Shown piece after piece: positions 45,175 to 56,392 of a stretch of 64,000 nucleotides of DNA. A program made the position numbers and the translations under genes. Origin of the DNA: Hyphodiscus hymeniophilus (Eukaryota; Ascomycota; Leotiomycetes; Helotiales; Hyphodiscaceae); contig VNKQ01000009.1 of the NCBI GenBank assembly GCA_016508695.1, positions 1,116,001 through 1,180,000 on the forward strand, given 5' to 3'. The first letter of the stretch is position 1. Each line of letters starts with the position of its first letter. The notes under the pieces were generated by a model. That model was not told the origin of the DNA and did not search any database. It saw nothing but the letters and a program-made list of their open reading frames with translations.

Positions 45175-46824
45175 ATGGTCTCAGGTCCAGACATTATTAC
45201 GTACATTGGAGTCCCTCTTGCAGTGTTAGGCGTACTGCCGATCATCTACAACACAGTTGCGACTCTTGCAACGGTAGCCAAAGTACGGCGAATTCTCCGT
45301 CGCGGGCGTCTCACGGGCATAACTCGAGGAGATGTGATCAACCACGTGATTGAGGTTGAGCTTCCACGCTATACAATAGCCCCTTTACATCGTGAAGAGC
45401 AGTACAAGGAATACTGGCAGTTATGCGATTATCCAAGCCAAATACCCGGTGGCTCTTGGACCATCTTCAACTGGAAGACTAACATAATCGGCCTGAAGAC
45501 GCAGAGAATTGACTACCATGATCAGCTGAGGCAACCACAAGCTGAAGTTGGATTTGAGGAATTAGTCTCCTTTTTACTTGATTTGGGAGCAGTTCCTGAT
45601 CCGGTTGGATTTCGCATGCTGAAAGGGAGTGGTTTGTGGGTCCCGGCCGGCACTCCCCTCTTGCTTTCCGCGGATAGACATGAAGCTGTCTTGAAGATTG
45701 CGCCTTTGGATGACTCGGATGGCCATCTTTCCTTAGCGGTGCGTTGGTCTTCGGATTGGGAGATGAGGAATCACCACTCTCTGCCTCCATACTGGGTTCT
45801 CATCACAGGTCTACCTTTAAAAGGGCCAGCTTCAAAGTCCGAGGAGAAGAAATCTACAAGGGACCAAACTGGTGAAACCGCTCCGATGGAGGAGAAGGGC
45901 TCTTCGACCTCAAAATACATTCCAATCAATGAAGAGTCACCACCCGCAATTCGCTGTCAGATAGGCATCAACGGTCTTACGACCGCCGTCCCTGATGATT
46001 TAGACCCTCAACTCTTCGACAGGCTCTCCATCACGCATCTCGAAATTGACGAAGCCGCTCAAAACACCCCTGGAATATGGTTCGCAAGCGTCATCACAGC
46101 CCTCGGCACAACATCGCAAACCGTGCTCTGGAACTATAAGATCCCAACTCCCATCCTCTCTTTCGCCAGATCCAGCACGATCCCCTGCGGAGTCTTGGTC
46201 CTCCTCAACATCATCGAGGAGTCCCTGACTCCAGAATGGGCGACGAAATACAACGACGAAGAAGAGGAGCGTGAAGTTCGGATGCGGAAGATGAGAGATC
46301 AAAGTCAGGAGATGATGAGGGAGAACCAGCTCCCACCAGCGGAAAGGGCAAAGGCTGTCAGACAGCGCCAGTTAAAGACTCATCAAGGCTGGGTTGACGA
46401 ACTGAATGATAAAAGGCGGAGGGAGGAGAAGAGGACTGAGCAGAGGATGCTTGAGGCGATGCAAAGTCCGAAGTGGGACAATCGCCTGATCGCGGAGCAT
46501 TCTCTTGCGTGGTTGAAAAAGGAGGGGACGGTAGATCAAGAGCATGATTTGAAAAGGGCTGTGGAGGTCTTGCTTTGGAGGATGATCAATGAACCAAAGT
46601 TCACGGCAGAGGTGGTGCTGATGCTGGATGCGTGGAGGAGCTTCGTTGACAGTGGGGGAATGCGGAAGGTTGATTATTTGACTTTGAAGGAGGGCCAAAC
46701 TATGTTTGCTTACACCAGTTTGATGCTTGCTGTGATTGAGGGTTCCATCACGGCGGCTCATGGGTCTTTGGCTGCGGATCTGCAGGAGTGTTTGAGGATA
46801 TGGAAGAGAGTGAGACTTGGATGA
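45175..46824 (+). CDS. Uncharacterised fungal protein, one N-terminal membrane span
   Basis: Single-exon frame of 549 aa that I do not recognise. It begins with a hydrophobic segment (ITYIGVPLAVLGVLPIIYNTVATLATVAKV), followed by a basic cluster (RRILRRGR), which suggests a signal anchor. Residues 60-260 look folded, with many Trp (YKEYWQLCDYPSQIPGGSW). The region around residues 360-450 is highly charged and probably coiled coil (EEEEREVRMRKMRDQSQEMM). The C-terminal 100 residues are helical. Codon use and length support a real gene. The ATG at 45175 is preferred because no upstream ATG is in frame. Confidence 0.8.
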   Translation: MVSGPDIITYIGVPLAVLGVLPIIYNTVATLATVAKVRRILRRGRLTGITRGDVINHVIEVELPRYTIAPLHREEQYKEYWQLCDYPSQIPGGSWTIFNWKTNIIGLKTQRIDYHDQLRQPQAEVGFEELVSFLLDLGAVPDPVGFRMLKGSGLWVPAGTPLLLSADRHEAVLKIAPLDDSDGHLSLAVRWSSDWEMRNHHSLPPYWVLITGLPLKGPASKSEEKKSTRDQTGETAPMEEKGSSTSKYIPINEESPPAIRCQIGINGLTTAVPDDLDPQLFDRLSITHLEIDEAAQNTPGIWFASVITALGTTSQTVLWNYKIPTPILSFARSSTIPCGVLVLLNIIEESLTPEWATKYNDEEEEREVRMRKMRDQSQEMMRENQLPPAERAKAVRQRQLKTHQGWVDELNDKRRREEKRTEQRMLEAMQSPKWDNRLIAEHSLAWLKKEGTVDQEHDLKRAVEVLLWRMINEPKFTAEVVLMLDAWRSFVDSGGMRKVDYLTLKEGQTMFAYTSLMLAVIEGSITAAHGSLAADLQECLRIWKRVRLG

Positions 46825-47758
46825 TGATCCTCTGCAGCAAGGTCTCAAGTCATTGTTTCCCCTATCATTATCGGGATTTTCCAGACTGTCTCAGCGATTG
46901 ATATATATGAAAGTCGCTTCCCGACTTAACCCATCTATGAATTTTGCGACTTATTCATAAACTCCAAGCAATTGAGACATCTACGATATCCCCGGGAATC
47001 ACCTGTATGATTGAAAGAGCATTTAGAAGCCAACTGGGGAAGTTACTAGGTGGCAAGACCGCAAATTTCACCCATTTCGGACTTTGCTCGAAGTTGGGTC
47101 GATCACTTTTTTTATGGAATTGTTACAACTATAGTGGATGATCTTCGATAGTATGTTTGATATCAAAGGAAAATGTTATGGATCTGGCAATCAAATGACT
47201 TGCTTGTATGCACTCTCTGATCCGGAATACTCAGGCCAAGCAGTTCAATGGAGGGCTTAGAGATCCGACCAAACACTGTGCAAACCCTGAAAATTCATAG
47301 AGAAAACATATAGCGTCAAGTTGGTATTTACAACTCCCATATGCCTCGAATTAATAGGTCTTGATTGCTGAACATGTAATGAAGGAGAATCCATCACCTC
47401 TTTTGAGTTAATACACCCGCATTTTGACGACCAGAATGCTTTCGTCCTTAATCAAAGCACTTCAGCTTGAAAGCAATTTTTATGTTCTCCTGAAATCAAG
47501 AGGATTTGCAAGAGGGCTGGTGGACGTAACTTGCTTGTAGGAGATGATTGCAAGCACACTTGTGCAGGCAATGGAACTTTGGAAGGTTGGTGAGATTTCC
47601 CAATTCAGAGACACCAATACCAGTCCCACTACAGTTTAAAAATTGAGAGTTATTTTATACCTCAATGAACGCCCCAGCATAAAATTTCGAACGCCCTGTG
47701 AAAGCGTTACATCTTTAAATGCACAACACATGCTTTTGATCCAACCCGAAGACCCCAA
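46825..47758. other. Intergenic region, no gene seen
   Basis: About 930 AT-rich bases between convergent genes; 3' UTRs expected, nothing else supported. Confidence 0.5.
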
Positions 47759-48528
47759 TCACTTCGTCCCATTGACCTGCTTCACCAGCTTCCCCTCAGT
47801 CTTCTCCACGTAGGCAACCAGATCCTCTATCGTACACACCTTGAGGCCCCACTTCTTTCCGAAAGCCAAACATCCGTCCCTCCGCATCATTCCAGGTTCA
47901 CTCATCAACGCCTGGCCCGCGACCTCCTGTCCGTCCTCCACCATCTCGCATATCACACCAACCTGCGGCTTCCCCGCCAATCTACAGAACTCAACCGCGG
48001 CCTCTGTGTGTCCGACTCTCTCCCTAACACCACCCTCTCTAGCCCTCAGTGGGAAAACATGTCCCGGTCTCCGCAAATGCTCTTTCGTGCTCGTCGGGCT
48101 GGCCAACGTCCTACATGTGAGCGCTCTATCATGCGCACTGATACCGGTGGTCGTCTCTGGCAGATTCGCATCAACGGAAAGTGTGTAGGCAGTCCGATTG
48201 GGGTCCTCGTTGCTAGTGACCATTTGCGGTAGATCGAAGTGCTTCGTGAGGGCTGGAGGCATGGGCGTGCAGATGAGGCCTGAGGTGTAGCGCACCATGA
48301 ACGCCATCTTCTCGGTTGTCATATCTGAGGCGGCGATGATGAGGTCGCCTTCGTTCTCGCGGGAGAGGTCGTCCAGGACGACGATGAATTCGCCATTTTC
48401 TGAGCCATTGTCAGCTTGGGTTTCCATATATGAGCACGGAGAGGAATTGAGATTTAGAGTGGCATACTGAAAGCTTGGATCGTGTCCTCTATCGAGTCGA
48501 ACTCGTGCGCAACATCTGAAGAAGGCAT
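47759..48528 (-). CDS. RIB3: 3,4-dihydroxy-2-butanone 4-phosphate synthase
   Basis: Riboflavin pathway enzyme converting ribulose 5-phosphate to 3,4-dihydroxy-2-butanone 4-phosphate and formate. Model: exons 48528-48468 and 48399-47759, 233 aa; 68-nt intron. Exon 1 encodes MPSSDVAHEFDSIEDTIQAF. Hallmarks follow: VVLDDLSRENEGDLIIAAS with the metal-binding acidic loop, GLICTPMP, TGISAHDRALT, RRPGHVFPLRARE and RVGHTEAAVEFCRLAG. No GTP cyclohydrolase II domain is fused, as usual in fungi. It is divergent from COQ3. Confidence 0.95.
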
Positions 48529-49013
48529 TCTTGAGATAGGATGATGCGACTCCTTCGAACCGATAAATGTTATCTGCCCCGCTTCGCCGGCTTCGCTCGG
48601 AGAGAGTGCTTCTAAAGACAACGACTTCGCAGATGAGAGGATTCTCCTTGGTTCAACGGAATGGAACGGCCGATTGCCAGCAAATGGAGTAGATGGAGTA
48701 GAAATTGTTGGAGAAGAGTATGAGTCTTAGGAATCCGAATCAAATGGGGTTTCTCTCGGGCACGGCTGGGGCATGGAAGTCTTGGTCTTTATTGCGACCT
48801 GCAAGCATGATAAGCGAATGTCATGCAGGGATCTGACTAGGCCGAGGCTGGCTGGTAAGCATTATATTTTTCATGTCAGCATCAACACCAGCTTGACCAT
48901 TGACTAAGCTGAATCATAAGCCTCCTTCGGAACAATCGACCACGGGCTGCTCTGCTCTCCCCTCCATGACCAATCCAGACTGTTCTTGAACCTATAACAG
49001 ATCAATTGGAATA
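48529..49013. other. Divergent promoter between RIB3 and COQ3
   Basis: About 485 bases, no coding support. Confidence 0.5.
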
Positions 49014-49868
49014 ATGGCAATGTCATTACTCTCTCCAACCTCCCTACGGAACCTTACCTTACTGCTCCGAACCGCCCCTCGATTCGTCCGAAACCAATTC
49101 CAAGTCCGCCCACAGAGCACGACGTCTTCGGTCAATCCAACAGAGGTGTCGCACTTCAACGCCCTCGCCTCAACATGGTGGGATCCGCATGGCTCCTCAC
49201 GGCTTCTCCATCTCATGAACCCTCTCCGTCATGATTTCATACAGGGCTGCCATGCATCTCAACCCCTACCTCCTCCCACCTCCGGCCTGCGGTATCTGGA
49301 TATTGGGTGTGGAGGGGGGATATTCGCCGAGAGCGCTGCGAGGATACCTAGTGTTGGGAATGTGACGGCAATTGATCCTTCGCCTGAAGTCCTGGCTGTT
49401 GCCAAAGGACATGCGAGGAGGGATCCTGCACTACATGGAAAGTTGACGTACTTGAATACTTCCGTCGAAGGCCTTCCTCGACCGAAATCAGCGATGGAAC
49501 AGTACGACGTGCTCTCGCTGTTCGAAGTCATCGAGCATATTACACACCCCTCGGAGTTCCTTGATACCTGCGCACCTTTCGTGAAGCCTGGAGGATGGGT
49601 TATCATGAGCACGATTGCTAGGACGTGGATGAGTTGGCTGACGACGAAGGTTGTGGCTGAGGATATTGTAGGGATTGTGCCCAGGGGGACCCACGATTGG
49701 GAGAAGTACATAAACGAGGAGGAGTTGAGAGGTTACTTTTTGAAGGAGAGAGGCTGGAATAGTCCGAGAGTTATTGGAGTTATTTATGTGCCTGGTGTGG
49801 GTTGGAGAGAAGTTAAAGGGAGTGAGAAGGTGGGTAACTACTTTTTCGGGATACGGAGAGATGAATGA
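49014..49868 (+). CDS. COQ3: Ubiquinone biosynthesis O-methyltransferase, mitochondrial
   Basis: SAM-dependent O-methyltransferase acting twice in coenzyme Q synthesis on the inner mitochondrial membrane. Single exon, 284 aa. The first 35 residues are basic and hydroxyl-rich without acids (MAMSLLSPTSLRNLTLLLRT), fitting a mitochondrial presequence. EVSHFNALASTWWDPHGSSRLLHLMNPLR is the family's characteristic start. The SAM site is YLDIGCGGGIFAESAAR, then AIDPSPEVLAVAKGHA. A later YDVLSLFEVIEHI is motif II, and VPRGTHDWEKYI is also family-specific. Confidence 0.95.
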   Translation: MAMSLLSPTSLRNLTLLLRTAPRFVRNQFQVRPQSTTSSVNPTEVSHFNALASTWWDPHGSSRLLHLMNPLRHDFIQGCHASQPLPPPTSGLRYLDIGCGGGIFAESAARIPSVGNVTAIDPSPEVLAVAKGHARRDPALHGKLTYLNTSVEGLPRPKSAMEQYDVLSLFEVIEHITHPSEFLDTCAPFVKPGGWVIMSTIARTWMSWLTTKVVAEDIVGIVPRGTHDWEKYINEEELRGYFLKERGWNSPRVIGVIYVPGVGWREVKGSEKVGNYFFGIRRDE

Positions 49869-50647
49869 AGCATGAGGTTGAGGATGATATAGAAAGCTTC
49901 TTATCATTGGAGACAGACAAGTACGATTGCTGTTAGAATAATGGGGCCCAGCAGCCTCCTAAATGCGAGACAATTCTTTATTGAAGTATCAGTATTACCC
50001 TTGTCAATTGACTCCTGTGGCTTCTCCAAACAGCGCGCAATCTGGAGTCAGAAGTGCCTAGAAGCAAGCTCGGGGCGAATATAGGAAGAAGGGGTGCAGG
50101 AATTTTCCTCGGAACTCAAAGCATTGAACTCAGAATAACGATGCTCTCAAACATAATCTTCATTTCTCACGGAGCGTAACATTCTTACTCTGAGAGTGGC
50201 TTGAAGGCGGAGCCTTCATTATTCTCTAACACTCTGGACCAATGCAGGGTCACTGGATTGTTTCCCACACAACAGCCCAGATACATTTTGCCCAATGTCC
50301 CCTCTTCATTTGCCAGTCTCCGGACGTGTATCGCACGCCGGTGAGATCCCCGCTCGCCCCGGCTGCTCTTGGGAAGCCATTGGGGAAACCGATAGGAACA
50401 AGAAGGTCAATACCAGAAAAAGGCGACATGTTGTCCAAAGCAAAATCAGCGGGCTCCGTACAAATGTATACATGGCCTTGACGGTCGACTCGTGTAATAT
50501 GGCTTCGAAGCTCTTCGCTCCCAGAGCCATTTTAGCACGGTACTTTCACCCTGTTCTTGAAGCAGCTTTATCGTTACCGTTCAACTTCAACGAAATCCAG
50601 CCCTTTCTGTCCCAAGGAGAGAGTTACGATACCAGTAACCGTGCTTT
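49869..50647. other. Intergenic region, no gene seen
   Basis: Between convergent COQ3 and the ZIP transporter gene; open frames here are shadows or chance. Confidence 0.5.
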
Positions 50648-52114
50648 TCAAGCCCATTTGCCGAGCAATGCCATAAGACCAGCACCCACGCACATGCAGA
50701 GGTAAGCAAAGAGCATCATCTTGATCGAGCTTTTGCGCATCTCGGGATTGAACATAAATTCATGGGCCATAAGTTCCACCAATCCAGTGTAGATCAGAAT
50801 ACCCGCACTAATGGAATCGAAGACACCATTAATAATCAAAGTCTTTGGGCTATTTGGTGCGAACGTAGCCGAAACACCGAGACCAATAGCAATTGCAATA
50901 GGGGTAGTGATACCATACGCTCCGCCTAGAACCCAAGGTAACCACGATTTCTTTCGGGGCCATTGCGTAGTTGCGAGACGGGACCCTAAACCGAGACCTT
51001 CAAACGTTTGGTGGAAGACGAGGACGATGTAGAGGATGTTGAAATTGTCGCCGGCTACAGCAAGAGTGAGGCCGATGAATATGGAATGAAAGATAACACC
51101 GAACTCGAGGATGAAGATCGCAGTCATTTGAGCTGCGAAATGATCATCATCAAGATCGTGATCTCGTTGATGGCCAAGATGGTCCTCGCCACCAGGAGGA
51201 TAACTGAAGTCGTCCTCTCGTCCTGGAATACTGCTTCGGGTTGGCGCTTTCGAAGGACTTTCTCCCGAACCCTCGTCAGAGCTCGCGACTAACGTATTGG
51301 CATCGTCCACGTTGACAGCTTGATTGAGTGGATGACTTGGAGCTATGCGCAGGTTAGCTGAACCCCAACTGAAATTTGCAAGATCATCGTATTAGAAATG
51401 GCATCAGGTATCCTGGTGCATTCACGGGAAGACAATGATCAATCACGCAACAACGGTTGGTCAAAAAACCGAAATGTGTCTTACGGTCACTTACCATTTT
51501 TTGCTGCCATCTTGACTTTCGCCATTTCAGAGGATCTGATCAAGTCCTTTGAAGGATCAGAAGCCTCCAAGTCGTGACCTTGCTCACCAAAGACATCGAA
51601 TCGGGCTGCCATGAGCTCTATGAAAAACATAGTGAACACAGTCATCAAGGCTATGCCTTCTGGCCAGGAGTAATCGGTAATTGGCCCAGTAAGACACGGA
51701 TTTGTGAGAGCTTCATTTGCGGGAGCGAGCAACTACGAAGGGAGTGTTAGCGTCCGATACAACAGTGGTAGACTGGCAGAGGGTTTGACAGAGCCTGCGA
51801 CGAGCTTCATTACTCACATGTATAAAAGCGGTAGCTATGATGACTCCCGACCCAAAGTATTTGGTAATAAAGAATGCCAACGGTGGCACCCGCATCTTCT
51901 TTGACCGAGCAGCCATAATTGGAAGCAAAGCACCTGTACTCGCTCATCAGTGAATGCACTTGGGCAGGGTTGGTATCATGGCAGGTAAAAGTTCACACGT
52001 ACCCAGCATGGACCCTAATCCTATCACAAAAATTGACGATATCCGTAGGCCCAGTTTGCCATTATACCCATTTCCACTGTCACATTGTATGGTGACAGAC
52101 CCAGGGGTGGACAT
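50648..52114 (-). CDS. ZIP-family zinc/metal transporter
   Basis: Zrt1/Zrt2-like plasma-membrane importer of zinc or related divalent metals. Model: exons 52114-52003, 51933-51818, 51732-51495 and 51342-50648, 386 aa; introns of 69, 85 and 152 nt. Eight membrane spans are visible. The first three include ISSIFVIGLGSMLGALLPI, TKYFGSGVIIATAFIHLLAPA and the segment at GIALMTVFTMFFIELMAARF. A His/Asp-rich cytosolic loop follows (GHQRDHDLDDDH). Span 4 has the metal site FGVIFHSIFIGLTL, and span 5 has VFHQTFEGLGLGSRL. The C-terminus ends MALLGKWA, as in fungal Zrt proteins. The loop before span 4 is long and acidic. Confidence 0.94.
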
Positions 52115-52582
52115 TGTGTAGAGCTGCGAACCTGTAGCCCTCTCACTCAGCTACCCTCAACCCCCCTCTCTCCTTCTCTCAGAGTAATCTAAGGCGCCCA
52201 ATGCTGCTAGGCCTGAGGTAGATAAACCTTATCGCAGGTTGTCTGATTTAAAGGTGGGAGAGACTGGCAACGAGTTGGTGCGTCGTAGATAGGTCAAGTG
52301 TATTCGGTTTCGACGATTGGAAATCTTTCAAATGGTTACAATGAGTGTGGGGAGCCGCTGCTGTAATGTTGTTAGTGATACTTCATGGATGGTAGGAAGA
52401 GACAGTAGCGCACCTTGTCAGATAAGGAGTTTGGCCGAGTCGGGACACCTTGGGTGAAAAAAATCCCGGACCAGGGCTGGACGAAGGAACTGCGGGACGG
52501 CTGATTCACGAAGACCGTTGAGGTTATAATTCACGAAACATGTACGTATATTTGGGAGGCGGCAAGAGAAGAGGAAACGGCA

Positions 52583-52612
52583 GAAGAGAGAGGGAGAGAG
52601 AGAGAGAGAGAG
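52583..52612. repeat. (GA)n microsatellite
   Basis: Run of GA dinucleotides with a single interruption near 52592. Confidence 0.88.
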
Positions 52613-53080
52613 GTTGGAAACACCGCAAACCCGTGCCGGAGGGGCAATGGCTTTGCTTTGCTCATGTGTTGCTTGGGAGGGAAGGGTTTTGGGCCTTGCG
52701 CAAGTAGTACCTTGATGGCTACCTTGCGCAGGATCAGTTCCATTGCCTGCGATACTATACAGTACTTGTACGCAAGCGGATCTTCTATGGAATCCAGCAT
52801 AATCAGTGATCCATAAATGCGAAATGATTTGTCAAACCCAGAAAAATGAATATGTAAATATGCCGCCGGCAAAAGAAGTTCCTCCTGGGCATGCTTTGAT
52901 GCTCTCTCACACCGTCTCGCATTGCGCGTGGGTTTGCCCTTGGTGGGCGTCGCAATCGGCTTGCTTACTGCTAGCACCACCATGAATGCTCTACCGCCGT
53001 AAGTACTGTATGGGTCCCCTTTCGGTACGTGCCCAGTCATCCTTGCAATCATTCATCGCTGAAAGTAGGTTTTTGGTCGT

Positions 53081-53109
53081 TGATGATGGTGATGATGATG
53101 ATGATGATG
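53081..53109. repeat. (GAT)n microsatellite
   Basis: Nine to ten GAT units with one GGT interruption. Confidence 0.88.
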
Positions 53110-53610
53110 CTCCTGACCTGACCTGATGTGCCCAAGGAGAGACGAGAGGGCTCGGGATGTTCCACTACCCGGATTCTTGATAAGCCAATAATGCCAATCA
53201 ATCATCAGCCAGCAAAATGTAATGCTTGCAGGTAGCGAGGGGTCAGTCAGTCACGTGGTCAATCGCCCCGAGTTGTCTGATTCATGGCTGATGCATTAAC
53301 TTTATTACATCTTGACTCAGGAGTTTGATGTCCTGTGACAGGTCAAAGGAGCGGGTGGCAGCTATTCTGCCCCACGGCTCACTACCCAACGGATCTTCTC
53401 CAACGTTATGGTGTGTCGGGAAAGCTAATGCCTGAGCCTATGCCTCCCAGGTCTGGACTTCCTCTCGTCCTTTTCTTCGGCATCATCTCCAGCAACCTTG
53501 GCTGCAGAAGTCTTCGCGGTTTTCGAGCCTTGGCTGTTCGAGTGAGCGTTCCTTACGGCAGTGTAGCCCGGCATCTTCGTTCATTATCATTATCATCCCG
53601 CTCCCTCCCG

Positions 53611-54845
53611 TCATGAAGAGTATTGCAACTCCAATCCAATCGCTCTAAAGGGCTGCTCCCTCCTCTTCATATCAAACGAGCTCCCTAGCGTAAACATCAA
53701 CTCCTTGATCCTACCCTCCCACAGCAGTCCAATCTTCCAATTCTGATCAACCCTTGCTTTCAACACGCCCGCAACCTCTTCCGGCTCAGGAACCGTCGGT
53801 TCAACAACAGGATCAAGTATCCATTCGAGCTTCGCCTGCATACTCCGTTCGATCTTCTTCGGCACCTTGGTCTTCATCCTCCACAACTCGCATCCGAGCA
53901 TCAAATCGCTCTCATAACTGTAGACATTAAAATCGAATTTCGAGCATAGAGCCGCATTCTTTCCGGCTCTCACAGCATAAGTCGTACTCATATTCCCCAT
54001 CAACGGATTCAGAGTTAGTGTGGCCGTTAACGGAACTCCCTTATGTGCTGGTAACGTTGCGAATCGGCCGCCAAAGCTCACTCCTCCAGACTTATTCAAC
54101 GATCCATAGTACATCTCCGCTCCAGCACTGAAGCGTCCATAGAGCCTATCCTCAACTCTTGGTAGTTCCGTGATCTCTTTCCTCGGATCGGGACCGAAGT
54201 TGTATAGTCCTCGCAGCCCGATCAATCCCCCATCCGTCGAATACAACGTCTCGGCACTGTACTTCCCCGTATCATATTGATGCAAAGCCAGAATCGTAGC
54301 TCCGTTCCGTAACCTGCTATCGCTGACTGCTGAGAGTTTAAATTGTTGTGTAGGGCTGATTCGGCGGAGATACAAGGCCTCGAGCGTGCTTTGGGGTAGG
54401 TACAACCGTCCATAAAATAGCGTATCGCGTTTGTCTATCCGTTTCCCAGCTTGCCATTCCTCCCACATCCATGATTCCTCTGGTTTCCGTAGTTCTTGTA
54501 TCTGTCTGTAACCGCGTATTACTTCGTGAAGATCGATTTGCCCGCTTTGAGAGGTGGCGTGTATGGGGAGGGATGTGTAGAGGTAGGATAGTGAGCCGTC
54601 CACTACGCCTATACTACCAAGATTATATGAGGTTGCAAAGTTCGGGGAAGATAGAGAGGAGACATTCAGTCTGAGTCCGCGTGGAGTTTCGAAATCAAGA
54701 AGACCTGGTACATTTTAGTAGGGTTGCAGACAGGTTGAATATGTTTACCTCTTGCTGTAGCTGTCAATTGAGAGTAGGAATTCTCGTAATTCCAATGAGA
54801 AGCATTATAGAACGCATGCTGAACATAATCCATAAACTCCAACAT
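53611..54845 (-). CDS. MDM10: Mitochondrial distribution and morphology protein 10 (ERMES/SAM)
   Basis: Outer-membrane beta-barrel that joins the ER-mitochondria tether (ERMES) and also helps the SAM complex assemble Tom40. Model: exons 54845-54749 and 54704-53611, 396 aa; the 44-nt intron is the shortest seen. The N-terminus MLEFMDYVQHAFYNASHWN is highly conserved, then LLDFETPRGLRLNVSSLSSPNF and GSLSYLYTSLP. Internal marks include DTLFYGRLYLPQSTLEALYLRR and AGAEMYYGSLNKSGGVSFGGRF. It ends in the beta-signal-like strand FRAIGLELQYSS. It is divergent from MRT4, 186 bases apart. Confidence 0.95.
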
Positions 54846-55031
54846 CTCTAAAGAAAGTCGTAACTGATGCCCCTTAAATCAAATAGATGTCATCCTACTT
54901 ACCTATTTAATGGTGGTTATTACCGTTTTCCAGACCCTTGAAGGTGCCGCTAGCGCATATCCCTGCAGAAATTTATCTTCATCCTCAAGTGAAATCAGCA
55001 ACCCCACCTGAAGAACCTCTCATACACCAAA

Positions 55032-55839
55032 ATGCCGAAATCCAAGCGCGCAAAAGTCGTCCACTTGACAAAGGTCGACAAGAAGGGAAAGGAATTAACA
55101 CTCAAGCTTTTTGCCAATGTCAGAGAATGTCTGGATCAATACCAATACTGCTTCGTTTTCTCGGTCGAGAACATGCGAAATACATATTTGAAAGATGTGC
55201 GAACAGAGATGTCTGATAGCAGGCAAGTTGCGCTTTTATGGAACTGAAGACACTTTACTGATCGAAGTAGACTCTTCTTCGGCAAGACAAAGGTCATGGC
55301 AAAAGCGCTTGGCTTGACCCCAGAAGAAGCCTACCAGGACAACACGCACCTTCTCTCCAAGTACCTCGCTGGAAACGTCGGACTACTTTTTACGAACCGT
55401 GAACCTAGCTCTATTACCGAATACTTTGCCAACTTCTCGAAAACGGATTTTGCGCGCGCTGGAACCGAAGCTACAAGAGAATTCGAGGTGCCAGCTGGGA
55501 TTGTGTATTCGATGGGAGGAGAGATGGCTACTGAGGATGATGTCCCAATGGCGCATAGTTTGGAGCCTGAGCTCAGGAAATTAGGCATGACGACGTCCTT
55601 GACAAAGGGGAAGATCACTTTGGACAATCCTTACACAATTTGTAAGGAGGGAGATGTGTTGGATAGTAGGCAAACCAGGCTGCTTAAACTCTTTGGTGTC
55701 GCTACGGCAGCGTTTACTGTTCAATTGCTTGCGTAAGTCTTGTAAGGTTTGATGATCAAAGTCGGCGATGCTAATGACCTGTAGGTATTGGAGCGCGGCA
55801 ACTAGCACAGTCACAGAAATTGAGCCAATGGAGGAATAG
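55032..55839 (+). CDS. MRT4: Ribosome assembly factor Mrt4 (mRNA turnover protein 4)
   Basis: uL10-like assembly factor that holds the P-stalk site on pre-60S particles in the nucleolus until replaced by P0. Model: exons 55032-55222, 55271-55732 and 55785-55839, 235 aa; introns of 48 and 52 nt. Start MPKSKRAKVVHLTKVDKKGKE. Exon 1 ends in MSDSR and exon 2 starts LFFGKTKVMAKALG, the conserved RNA-binding stretch. Intron 1 uses a GC donor (GCAAGT at 55223); a GT donor five bases on would break the frame. PAGIVYSMGGEM and the middle domain follow. The protein lacks the acidic P-protein tail of P0, as expected. Confidence 0.94.
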
Positions 55840-56392
55840 TCGAAGGTCGGTACGAAGTTGTCGTTTATATCACCGTCAGGAGGTATGACAGGAGTTTACT
55901 GGCGCTACCCTATCATAGGAAATCAAAACAAAAATTTTGCAGGCTGAAGCAACTGCGTCCGTTGTCCAGAAAACCTCACTCCCTCTATTTGCACTTGTTC
56001 TTAATCCAACATCAGCATGCCCGCCGAGTCTACCGAGTCTACAGTACCGAAGCTTCCCGCAACTCTCCACAGAAAGTTGACGCGGTGTGGAGCTTTCCTC
56101 CACAATACGGACAACATATCTAATATCCTTTACACTTCTGGAGTTCTGAGCAATCATGGGCACCCATGGATGTGGTGTCTGGGGCTTCGGTAGCCGACAG
56201 CCGATAATTAATACCAAAAGCGGTAATTACCCCTCAAGCTGCAAACGGATATACAGCTTGACGAAGAGAAATCCACGTATGGGTACGGGATCATAGAACG
56301 TACTTAAGCAGCAATGGTGGATTTCCTTTGGAAAGACTCGACTTCACAATCCGCAAAATACGACTTGAAAATAAAAACGTGCCGTCATAGCT
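55840..56392. other. Intergenic region, no gene seen
   Basis: MRT4 3' UTR and alkylsulfatase promoter. Confidence 0.5.

Larger units (their letters stand above)
52115..53610. other. Intergenic region with simple repeats
   Basis: About 1.5 kb; promoter of the ZIP gene at the left. GA repeat at about 52583-52612 and GAT repeat at 53081-53109. No supported gene. Confidence 0.5.

Noticed and set aside
53041..53130. Repeated GATGAT and CTGA words near the GAT microsatellite
   Set aside because: They come from simple repeats (GAT)n and TGACC, not from separated boxes.
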